Positions 7,529 through 13,236 of a stretch of DNA of 14,679 bases are shown here, in pieces. Source of the DNA: [Scytonema hofmanni] UTEX 2349 (GTDB lineage: Bacteria; Cyanobacteriota; Cyanobacteriia; Cyanobacteriales; Nostocaceae); assembly GCF_000582685.1 (NCBI RefSeq), contig NZ_KK073768.1:2518351-2533029 (forward strand). The letters run 5' to 3'. Numbering within the stretch: position 1 is the stretch's first letter; each line of letters begins with the position of its first letter. Below the pieces are notes generated by a model. The model ran no database searches. It was not told where the DNA came from and saw only the letters and a list, made by a program, of their open reading frames with translations. The position numbers and the translations under genes are program-made.

Positions 7529-7855
7529 TTGGAAGACCAACCCCAGGAAGAAAACTTGAAAGGTCTGAAAGCTCATTTAAACAATTTAGTCGAAGCTGTA
7601 GTCAAAGCTGTGGTGATGGCAAATCAGACACAAGAACTTGATGATGTGCTGATCATTCGAGACGAGTTGCATCGTTTGCCGGACTACTTGATGTGTGAGG
7701 TGATTAACGATGTTATCTTAAATTTGGTAAAAATAGATGCTGAATTGTGTCGCTGGTTTATTATAGATATTTTTCTGCGTGATGCCCAAGCTGAAGGCAA
7801 AGCGGATGTTGCCGAGAGAATTAACTTGCTAATTGCTGATTTGCAAAGGCGTTAG
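7529..7855 (+). CDS. Conserved-looking 108-residue protein, function unknown
   Basis: I do not recognise a named family. The start is TTG, supported by GGAGG at 7517-7521 with an ideal 7-base spacing; no better ATG is near. The 108-residue product looks all-helical and soluble: an acidic start (EDQPQEENLKGLKAHLNNLV), a helix with VVKAVVMANQTQELDDVL, a core DYLMCEVINDVILNLVKID, then CRWFIIDIFLRDAQAEGKAD and a basic end. Its last 35 bases overlap, tail to tail, the end of the response regulator on the other strand. Lying between a hybrid kinase and a receiver protein it may be linked to that signalling, but only position suggests so. Confidence 0.75.
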   Translation: MEDQPQEENLKGLKAHLNNLVEAVVKAVVMANQTQELDDVLIIRDELHRLPDYLMCEVINDVILNLVKIDAELCRWFIIDIFLRDAQAEGKADVAERINLLIADLQRR

Positions 7856-8261
7856 CTGAAGAATCTTTCATGGCTAAAATCGTGCTTACGTGGTTGAGCA
7901 ATAGATCAAAGTCAATTGGCTTACAGATAAATCCTTCTACTGCCACATCGAATTGCTCAGATGTATCTAGTTGTTCGCAGCCTGTAATCAGTATAATTGG
8001 TATAAAAGGCAAACTACTGTTTTGCCGAATGCGTCGAACCACTTCATAACCATGCATTCCTGGCATCATCACATCCAACAGCAGCAAAGCCGGAGGTTCT
8101 GCTGAAATCATGGTAAGAGCATCCTGTCCATTATCAGCAACTTCTACTTGATATCCTTCTGCCACCAAAACTGTCTGAATCAAGAATAAGTTGTCAGTTG
8201 TATCATCCACAACTAAAATACGTTTAATTTCTGAATCAGATGGCAGATTTAAATTTTTCAT
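7821..8261 (-). CDS. Single-domain (CheY-like) response regulator
   Basis: A stand-alone receiver of 146 residues with no output domain. Key residues are present: Asp19-Asp20 in ILVVDDTTDN (metal binding), Asp63 in LLLLDVMMPGMHGYE (phospho-acceptor), Thr93 in ILITG and Lys114 in FICKPID. It should be phosphorylated by a histidine kinase and pass the signal by protein contact or to an HPt protein. The hybrid kinase on the same strand is a plausible partner, but a gene on the opposite strand separates them, so they are not one simple operon. About 15 extra residues follow the receiver fold. The start ATG 8261 has no strong Shine-Dalgarno sequence. Its stop end overlaps the plus-strand gene by 35 bases. 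Confidence 0.93.
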   Translation of the reverse strand: MKNLNLPSDSEIKRILVVDDTTDNLFLIQTVLVAEGYQVEVADNGQDALTMISAEPPALLLLDVMMPGMHGYEVVRRIRQNSSLPFIPIILITGCEQLDTSEQFDVAVEGFICKPIDFDLLLNHVSTILAMKDSSANAFANQQLAS

Positions 8262-8514
8262 TAGATTGAGAATTAACTAATCACATAGTTCCAGTGTGTT
8301 AGCTGCGACTATTTAAATACTTCTCCCTAAGGGGGGATTTATAGGACAGGATTGGGAGCAAAATATTTTTGTCAACTTGAGCGAAACGTCTGGTAACAGG
8401 AAAACAAAAGTATCTTGTGAGATTCTTCACTACTTGCTGCAAACGCTTAGAGTCAGCGGAAACCCAGAATTTGCGACTTTTTTGTGTATTAGCAAGAAAG
8501 AAAGGTCTTGGATT

Positions 8515-9099
8515 TTAAGTGCGGAGTGCAGAGTGCGGAGTCTGGGGTGTAGCATTGCTTAAGGTATCATACAAAGCAAATCCGCTAGGCTTTAATAGTA
8601 CAAAATTAGCGTTTTGTTTGATTAAATCCCCAGTACAAACAACAGCTAACCGTTCGGTGTAAGCCATCCGTGCTAACTGATACTCTTCTGAATTCACAAG
8701 TGTGTGAATTTCCTGGGGCTTGGCTACAACAAATCCCATAATAATTACATTAAAAGTATGGCTAGATTCTGCAAGTCGAATTACCATACCTGGAATTTCT
8801 ACTTTTGGAATAAATGTAACCAAATCACTCAGGATATCAAGTTGAGAACGCCCTTCAGCTTTTTCCAACGTTTCTAAAATCTCAGCCATCCGCAGCGCAA
8901 AAGACCGAGTTTGGCGGTGAAGCGGTAAAGTAATATCAAATTCAGAACCGGAACTAGCAGTCAAAACCCAAACCGACTCTTGATTATTCGCGTTATCCCC
9001 TAGATTTTCCTGCTGCCATCCCCGTGCGATTAGGTAATTTATTAATTGCTGAGGGTCTAGATTAGAGAGAATGTTAGGGTCGCGCACGCTGACTATCAT
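8515..9099 (-). CDS. Unrecognised partner of the DUF4365 protein
   Basis: A 194-residue protein I cannot assign. It is soluble with no membrane segment. Visible parts: an N-terminal helical segment with LDPQQLINYLIARGW (residues ~14-28), a strand-rich middle containing FDITLPLHRQTRSFALRMAE and LEKAEGRSQLDILSDLV, and a C-terminal half with AVVCTGDLIKQNANFVLLKP. The start ATG overlaps the stop of the upstream DUF4365 gene (ATGA, 9096-9099) and has its own AGGAGA (9106-9111) 6-7 bases away, so the two are translationally coupled. The last ~12 residues (after LSNA) are encoded by a GTGCGGAGTGC-type repeat, suggesting the original 3' end was overwritten. Function unknown; a complex with the nuclease-like neighbour is inferred. 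Confidence 0.8.
   Translation of the reverse strand: MIVSVRDPNILSNLDPQQLINYLIARGWQQENLGDNANNQESVWVLTASSGSEFDITLPLHRQTRSFALRMAEILETLEKAEGRSQLDILSDLVTFIPKVEIPGMVIRLAESSHTFNVIIMGFVVAKPQEIHTLVNSEEYQLARMAYTERLAVVCTGDLIKQNANFVLLKPSGFALYDTLSNATPQTPHSALRT
8519..8541. repeat. GTGCGGAGTGC-type simple repeat at a gene end
   Basis: Plus strand reads GTGCGGAGTGC AGAGTGCGGAGT, an imperfect GTGCGGA/GTGCAGA repeat of a kind scattered in cyanobacterial spacers. It supplies the final codons and stop of the 194-residue gene. Confidence 0.6.
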
Positions 9100-9602
9100 A
9101 TCGCTTCTCCTGCTGCAATTCTTTGCATAAGAGTTTTTAACGCATCAACGCTGAAAACGTTTTGACGTGGTAAATAAACAGTAACATTGGTTTGATTAGT
9201 GCTTGATGCTTGACCTCGCAGGGATACCCAATAAGCACAGCGTTTTAAACAAAGTTCAGTTTCCGTTTGCTGCAACCAATGTTCCACTTTTTCAGGTACT
9301 AAAACTACAACTAGCAATAGGGGGTCATCATCAAGATTGGTGTTCCTTAATTCATTATAATTTTTAATTTCCAAGGGATATCTAATACCTTCATTATCAA
9401 GCAGGTCTTGGGAAGTGCATTTTAGCTGTAAATCAAGCCTTGTTCTTCGTCGAGAACCTGGTGAGACAAGTCCGGTAATTGTGACATCAACCCCAACCAA
9501 ATCTAACGGTCTGGGTGCGATTTGAAATGAATACCCTGCAACAGATGCCACTGCGCTGATGTAAGCATAACTAAATTCCTCTTTCTGAGTCGTGATGAAC
9601 AT
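9096..9602 (-). CDS. DUF4365-like protein, putative PD-(D/E)xK fold
   Basis: The 168-residue product matches my recollection of DUF4365 in order and motifs: an N-terminal helix EEFSYAYISAVASVAGY (Glu8/Glu9), DLVGVDVTI (Asp39), then LDLQLKCTS (Asp57-x-Gln59-x-Lys61), and late strands DDPLLLVVVLVP and CAYWVSLRG. The E-D-(D/E/Q)xK spacing is that of the PD-(D/E)xK nuclease fold seen in Mrr- and Holliday-resolvase-like proteins. Whether it cuts nucleic acid is unknown; the acidic residue of the last motif is shifted (D-x-Q-x-K). First gene of a coupled pair, sharing 4 bases with the next. No Shine-Dalgarno sequence is obvious before ATG 9602; the upstream DNA is very AT-rich. Confidence 0.75.
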   Translation of the reverse strand: MFITTQKEEFSYAYISAVASVAGYSFQIAPRPLDLVGVDVTITGLVSPGSRRRTRLDLQLKCTSQDLLDNEGIRYPLEIKNYNELRNTNLDDDPLLLVVVLVPEKVEHWLQQTETELCLKRCAYWVSLRGQASSTNQTNVTVYLPRQNVFSVDALKTLMQRIAAGEAI

Positions 9603-9738
9603 TATTAATGAAACAAGTTACTATTTTTAAGTAGTAAATTTTTCAAAATATAAATAATATTGTGATTACTTATTTCTATGTTTTACTCTTTACTTTCAAT
9701 AATAATCATTCGTATTTATAGTGATAATATTATAGTTT

Positions 9739-9794
9739 TAGCCCACGTAGGTGGGCTTTGTTCGTATAGCCCCAGACTTCCAGTCTGAGGGCTA
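9739..9794 (+). repeat. REP-like two-hairpin element, copy 1
   Basis: Two adjacent hairpins: GCCCAC-GTAG-GTGGGC (9741-9756), then a longer one (9767-9794) pairing TAGCCC with GGGCTA and CAGAC with GTCTG around a 5-base loop, with one bulged A. It ends 4 bases from the thiC stop codon, so it may also act as a 3' structure for that transcript. About 84 percent identical by eye (47 of 56) to the inverted copy at 11347-11402. Confidence 0.85.
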
Positions 9795-9798
9795 TTAA

Positions 9799-11172
9799 TT
9801 AACCTTGCGTTACTGGCTCTTTCGCCAAAAACTTCTCCAACTCCGTCAACGCATCCGCATCAACTTTAGTTTGCATTGGACAGAACTTAGGACCGCACAT
9901 CGAGCAAAACTCAGCAGTTTTGTAAATATCTGCTGGTAAAGTTTCGTCGTGATATTCCTTAGCTCTTTCCGGGTCGAGCGATAATTCAAACTGACGATTC
10001 CAGTCGAAATTATAACGCGCTTGAGAAAGCTCATCGTCTCTGTCTCTCGCACCTGGGCGATGTCTCGCAATATCCGCTGCATGAGCCGCAATCTTGTAAG
10101 CAATCAACCCGTTACGTACATCTTCCGCATCAGGAAGTCCTAAATGTTCCTTCGGTGTGACGTAACAAAGCATCGCCGTACCATACCAACCAGCCATCGC
10201 AGCACCGATCGCTGAAGTAATATGGTCATAACCCGGAGCAATATCTGTCACCAATGGACCCAGCACGTAGAAAGGTGCTTCCGAACACTCTTCCATCTGC
10301 TTTTTAACGTTGAATTCAATTTGATCCATCGGCACATGTCCGGGACCTTCTACCATCACCTGTACATTATCTTCCCAGGCTTTGCGGGTCAATTGTCCCA
10401 AAGTTTTCAATTCGGCTAATTGTGCTTCATCTGAGGCATCATGGGTACAGCCAGGACGCAAAGAATCACCCAAACTAAAAGAGACATCGTATCTTTTGAA
10501 AATCTCAATGATGTCACGGTAGTGAGTATAAAGCGGGTTTTGTTTATGGTGATGTAGCATCCACCGCGCCAAAATACCACCACCGCGAGAGACAATGCCT
10601 GTAATGCGATTTCTTACCAAAGGCAAATGTTCAATCAAAATTCCCGCGTGGATGGTTTGATAATCTACCCCTTGCTGGGCATGTTTCTCGATTACATGGA
10701 GAAAGTCATCGGCGGTGAGTTTCTCAATTGTGCCGTGGACGCTTTCCAAAGCTTGGTATACTGGCACTGTACCGATTGGCACTGGTGAAGCTTTGATGAT
10801 AGCGGTGCGAATTTCATCTAAGTTACCACCGCCAGTTGATAAATCCATCACGGTATCAGCGCCATACTTCACCGCTAATTTTAGCTTGTCTACTTCTTCT
10901 TGAAGATTGGAAGAATTCGGGGAAGCGCCGATATTGGCATTTACCTTACATTTAGAGGCAATACCGATCGCCATCGGCTCTAAATTAGTGTGATTAATGT
11001 TCGCGGGAATAATCATCCGTCCCCGCGCTACTTCGTCTCTAATTAGCTCAACGGGGAGATTTTCCCGTCGGGCTACATAATCCATTTCTTCAGTGATAAC
11101 ACCCTGACGTGCGTAGTGAATTTGCGTGACATTATCTTGTCCCTGGCGTTTGGCAACCCATTGAGTCCGCAT
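9799..11172 (-). CDS. thiC: Phosphomethylpyrimidine synthase ThiC
   Basis: Radical-SAM enzyme of thiamine synthesis converting 5-aminoimidazole ribotide to hydroxymethylpyrimidine phosphate, formate and CO. The 457-residue protein shows family landmarks throughout: PANINHTNLEPMAIG, KVNANIGASP, DTVMDLSTGG, VPIGTVPVYQA, the histidine-rich WMLHHHKQNPLYTH, EGPGHVPMDQI, and the C-terminal cluster motif CSMCGPKFC (Cys423, Cys426, Cys431) that binds the catalytic [4Fe-4S] cluster. It is the shorter bacterial form without the long N-terminal extension. ATG 11172 has AAGGGA at 11180-11185 with 7-base spacing. A TPP riboswitch lies immediately upstream. It stands alone; the neighbours are not thiamine genes. 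Confidence 0.98.
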   Translation of the reverse strand: MRTQWVAKRQGQDNVTQIHYARQGVITEEMDYVARRENLPVELIRDEVARGRMIIPANINHTNLEPMAIGIASKCKVNANIGASPNSSNLQEEVDKLKLAVKYGADTVMDLSTGGGNLDEIRTAIIKASPVPIGTVPVYQALESVHGTIEKLTADDFLHVIEKHAQQGVDYQTIHAGILIEHLPLVRNRITGIVSRGGGILARWMLHHHKQNPLYTHYRDIIEIFKRYDVSFSLGDSLRPGCTHDASDEAQLAELKTLGQLTRKAWEDNVQVMVEGPGHVPMDQIEFNVKKQMEECSEAPFYVLGPLVTDIAPGYDHITSAIGAAMAGWYGTAMLCYVTPKEHLGLPDAEDVRNGLIAYKIAAHAADIARHRPGARDRDDELSQARYNFDWNRQFELSLDPERAKEYHDETLPADIYKTAEFCSMCGPKFCPMQTKVDADALTELEKFLAKEPVTQG

Positions 11173-11191
11173 ATTGAATTCCCTTGATAAA

Positions 11192-11268
11192 CAGCTTCCC
11201 TCCGCTGGTATTACCCAGACTCAGGTGTTAAGGGTGTGTTCTCAGCCTGAAAAGTGCAGGCACCCCTA
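11192..11268 (-). promoter_or_regulatory. TPP riboswitch (THI element) of thiC
   Basis: Reading the minus strand, the conserved core appears in order: GGGGTGCC (about 11259-11266), GGCTGAGA (11240-11247), ACCCTTAACACCTGA, CTGGGTAATACCAG (11205-11218) and GCGGAGGGAAG (11195-11205). These are the pyrimidine- and pyrophosphate-sensing arms of the thiamine pyrophosphate aptamer. The aptamer ends about 20 bases before the thiC ATG and about 7 before its Shine-Dalgarno sequence. No terminator hairpin fits between, so control of translation initiation is the likelier mode (inference). High TPP should turn thiC off. Confidence 0.96.
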
Positions 11269-11346
11269 GCATGATTGTTGATTGTACCACTTTCGTTGTG
11301 GCTAGGAGCAAGGAAGTTAAAAAATTATGAGGTAATACCAATTCTA

Positions 11347-11402
11347 GCGCCCTCAGGCTGTAAGCCTGGGGCTACACAAACGAAGCCCACCTGCGTGGGC
11401 TA
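11347..11402 (-). repeat. REP-like two-hairpin element, copy 2 (inverted)
   Basis: Same two-hairpin design as 9739-9794 but in the opposite orientation. Hairpin one pairs CAGGCT (11354-11359) with AGCCTG (11363-11368), extended by GCCC/GGGC with one bulged T. Hairpin two is GCCCAC-CTGC-GTGGGC (11385-11400). Where copy 1 has CAGAC/GTCTG this copy has CAGGC/GCCTG, a compensatory change that keeps the stem and shows the fold is maintained. Confidence 0.85.
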
Positions 11403-11452
11403 AATTAGGTGCATCTTTGTACAACCAACGTCGTCGTATGCGTTGCAGTATT

Positions 11453-11665
11453 CTATGCGTCTTTTAATTTCTGCTTCTGGTGAACATGCATTAATATTGC
11501 TTCATGGATTTCCTCTGGTGTCATTGATGCGGGATAAACCGCAGAGGGAGGTTTTGCCGTCAAACGATCTGCAAGTGCGTAAAAAGCCTCTTGATCGTCT
11601 TGGTGTGCAATGACGTAGGCTCTTAATTCTGCCTTGCTCATAGCATCAAAGTTTGGTTTACTCAT
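11453..11665 (-). CDS. DUF6887-like small protein
   Basis: A 70-residue protein starting MSKPNFDAMSKAELRAYVIA and continuing HQDDQEAFYALADRLTAK. This opening matches a small cyanobacterial family I recall as DUF6887. Soluble, mainly helical, with a basic C-terminus (HQKQKLKDA). Its ATG overlaps the stop of the gene upstream (ATGA, 11662-11665), so translation is coupled. The function of the family is not known to me; the tight pairing of two tiny genes resembles toxin-antitoxin layout, but nothing in the sequence shows toxicity. Confidence 0.75.
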   Translation of the reverse strand: MSKPNFDAMSKAELRAYVIAHQDDQEAFYALADRLTAKPPSAVYPASMTPEEIHEAILMHVHQKQKLKDA

Positions 11666-11838
11666 GGATATTCCCAGTTGCCATCACGACTAATCAGAAT
11701 TTCTATATCTTCTCCAGCCAAGATGAATATTTTTCCAGTACGTTCATCCAGACGCACCATATAAATTGGTTTGTAGGTATTTGTCAAGAATTGACACAGG
11801 TAGACACATTTTAGCCCTTGTGCTGCTGTTGGAAGGAT
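11662..11838 (-). CDS. DUF6888-like small protein with apparent ATC start
   Basis: An open frame of 58 residues: (I)LPTAAQGLKCVYLCQ, then TNTYKPIYMVRLDERTG, KIFILAGEDIEILI and a final DGNWEYP. It matches the family I recall as DUF6888, the usual companion of DUF6887. Homologs start at this point with M(L)PT. Here AAAGGAG (11844-11850) sits 5 bases before ATC, not ATG. An in-frame TAG at 11866-11868 closes the frame upstream, and the first ordinary start codon downstream is TTG at residue 18, beyond conserved positions. So the gene either starts at ATC, has lost its start, or carries a sequencing error. The reading frame is otherwise intact, arguing against old decay. Confidence 0.65.
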   Translation of the reverse strand: MLPTAAQGLKCVYLCQFLTNTYKPIYMVRLDERTGKIFILAGEDIEILISRDGNWEYP

Positions 11839-11984
11839 AGCCGCTCCTTTGATATAAAAGCTTATCTATATTTTATAGTAATTTAATGGAGCCAAAGCGA
11901 TACCATAGTCTGTTATTTTGGCGTAGTTTATAGATAGAGGCATCGTTGAGATTTATGCCTATTGACGTGCAAATATCTTGTGGT

Positions 11985-12461
11985 TTAGCAAGCTGTAACT
12001 CGAACATCAGAAGATAAAGATTGTTGGCAATACTTTCTAATTAGGGCTTGAGCATTTTCTCGTCGGTTTCCTGTAAATAAATTACATACTACTTCTTCCG
12101 ATTGAGAGTAAAGATGTAATAATCCAAAGTCTTTTACCCGTGAATAAAGTAAGGGAACCTCTGCAAGAGCGAGTAAAGTTCCTTTTTTGCAATCGCGCTC
12201 TCTTGCTTCAGGATAATCATGATATGAGGATTGAAAATCCACTACTAAACAAGGTTTATAATCAGAATTAGTAATCAGAGCATCTACACTGGAGCTAAAG
12301 AAAAACTTTCTTAGTTCGATATCAAGGTTGCTGTCTAGTTCACAAAATTGGCATAAGCTAACCTGTGTATGAATTTTATACTTTTCATCCACGCAGGTTT
12401 GCAAAAACTCTAGCATCCTTTCTTCATAAGGATTGACCAGTCTTTTGACTCTAACAGACAT
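11985..12461 (-). CDS. DUF2726-like protein, PD-(D/E)xK-related
   Basis: A 158-residue protein. The middle resembles DUF2726, a branch of the PD-(D/E)xK superfamily: SSVDALITN (Asp60), CLVVDFQSSYHD (Asp75-x-Gln77), then ERDCKKGTLLALAEVPLL, where family members have an RDxxK helix followed by a short strand. The usual acidic-x-acidic/lysine motif is altered to D-F-Q, so catalysis is doubtful. Four cysteines are spread through it (Cys23, 37, 40, 71) with no clear zinc-binding pattern. The start ATG 12461 is divergent from the pseudouridine synthase; their spacer is mostly a repeat hairpin. The function cannot be told from context. Confidence 0.6.
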   Translation of the reverse strand: MSVRVKRLVNPYEERMLEFLQTCVDEKYKIHTQVSLCQFCELDSNLDIELRKFFFSSSVDALITNSDYKPCLVVDFQSSYHDYPEARERDCKKGTLLALAEVPLLYSRVKDFGLLHLYSQSEEVVCNLFTGNRRENAQALIRKYCQQSLSSDVRVTAC

Positions 12462-12474
12462 TTTCGTATAGCTT

Positions 12475-12489
12475 CAGGCTTCTAGCCTG
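12475..12489. repeat. REP-like half element in a divergent spacer
   Basis: CAGGCT-TCT-AGCCTG, a 6-base-pair hairpin preceded by TCGTATAGC, the same lead-in found in copy 1 at 9762-9770. It is a single-hairpin relative of the two-hairpin elements and fills most of the space between two divergent genes, whose promoters must overlap it or lie inside the genes. Confidence 0.7.
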
Positions 12490-12508
12490 CATGTGTCTTT
12501 TAAAAATA

Positions 12509-13123
12509 ATGAATGACGATCGCTATATCATTTTCTACAAACCCTACGGTGTTCTCAGCCAGTTTACCAAAGATAGCCCCACTCACAGTACCCTCAAAGA
12601 TTACATCCAAGTGGCTGATGTGTACCCTGTGGGGCGTTTAGACTGGGACAGTGAAGGGTTATTATTATTGACAAATAACGGACAATTACAACATCGCCTT
12701 TCTCATCCTCAATTTGGACATGAAAGGACTTATTTAGTGCAAGTAGAGCGAATTCCCGATGCAGAGGCTTTGCAGAAATTGCAAACAGGGGTACAAGTTC
12801 AAGATTACCGGACTCGACCGACAAAAGTACGATTATTGCCAGAAGAACCGTTATTAAGCGATCGCGATCCACCGATAAGATTTAGAAAGAATGTCCCCAC
12901 AGCTTGGCTAGAGATGACTTTGACAGAGGGGAAAAATCGTCAAGTCAGAAGAATGACAGCATCTGTAGGATTTCCTACCTTGCGACTGGTGAGGATAGCG
13001 ATCGCCCACTTAAAATTAGATCATCTACAACCCGGACAATGGCGCGAACTTACCTTAGAAGAAGTCAAATTGTTGCATAACTTGACGAAACCACAGAAAA
13101 AAGCATCTATTTTTAAGCCTTAA
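12509..13123 (+). CDS. rluE: 23S rRNA pseudouridine synthase, RluE/RsuA family
   Basis: Converts a specific uridine of rRNA to pseudouridine. The short form without an S4 domain, the opening YIIFYKPYGVLSQF and the length (204 residues) fit RluE (U2457 of E. coli 23S rRNA) rather than RsuA. The catalytic motif is GRLDWDSEGLLLLTN, with the nucleophile Asp45. Family landmarks RTYLVQVE and EGKNRQVRRM follow. I chose ATG 12509 (MNDDRYII) over an in-frame ATG at 12491, because the latter lies next to the repeat hairpin and adds six non-family residues. No strong Shine-Dalgarno sequence. The exact target base in this organism is inferred. Confidence 0.9.
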   Translation: MNDDRYIIFYKPYGVLSQFTKDSPTHSTLKDYIQVADVYPVGRLDWDSEGLLLLTNNGQLQHRLSHPQFGHERTYLVQVERIPDAEALQKLQTGVQVQDYRTRPTKVRLLPEEPLLSDRDPPIRFRKNVPTAWLEMTLTEGKNRQVRRMTASVGFPTLRLVRIAIAHLKLDHLQPGQWRELTLEEVKLLHNLTKPQKKASIFKP

Positions 13124-13173
13124 GCATTGCTTCTAAGGGGGAAGACCTTTCACACAAATTTATTCAAAACCTG

Positions 13174-13179
13174 TATAAT
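13174..13179 (+). promoter_or_regulatory. Candidate -10 box before the PAS kinase
   Basis: TATAAT, an exact -10 consensus, lies 57 bases upstream of the kinase start, in the 113-base spacer after the pseudouridine synthase. No good -35 is seen (TTTCAC at 13148-13153 is too far, at 20 bases). This suggests the kinase has its own promoter. Confidence 0.35.
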
Positions 13180-13236
13180 TATATTTTTTTCTTAACGCCT
13201 AGTTTACACTTCTCCCTTGCGTGCAAGTTTAAGTCT

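Noticed and set aside
1221..8261. Poly-HAMP kinase and receiver as one operon
   Set aside because: An opposite-strand gene and a 392-base divergent promoter region lie between them; a functional link remains possible but is not shown.
8377..8562. Plus-strand open frame of 61 codons
   Set aside because: No convincing start signal; it ends in the GTGCGGAGTGC repeat and overlaps the minus-strand gene end.
9846..10903. Other-frame open reading frames inside thiC
   Set aside because: Shadows of a strongly conserved enzyme gene; no ribosome-binding sites.
11453..11838. Toxin-antitoxin call for the DUF6887/DUF6888-like pair
   Set aside because: Only size and coupling suggest it; no toxin or DNA-binding motif is visible.
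12594..12872. Minus-strand open frame inside the pseudouridine synthase gene
   Set aside because: Antisense shadow of a well-recognised gene with no start signal.
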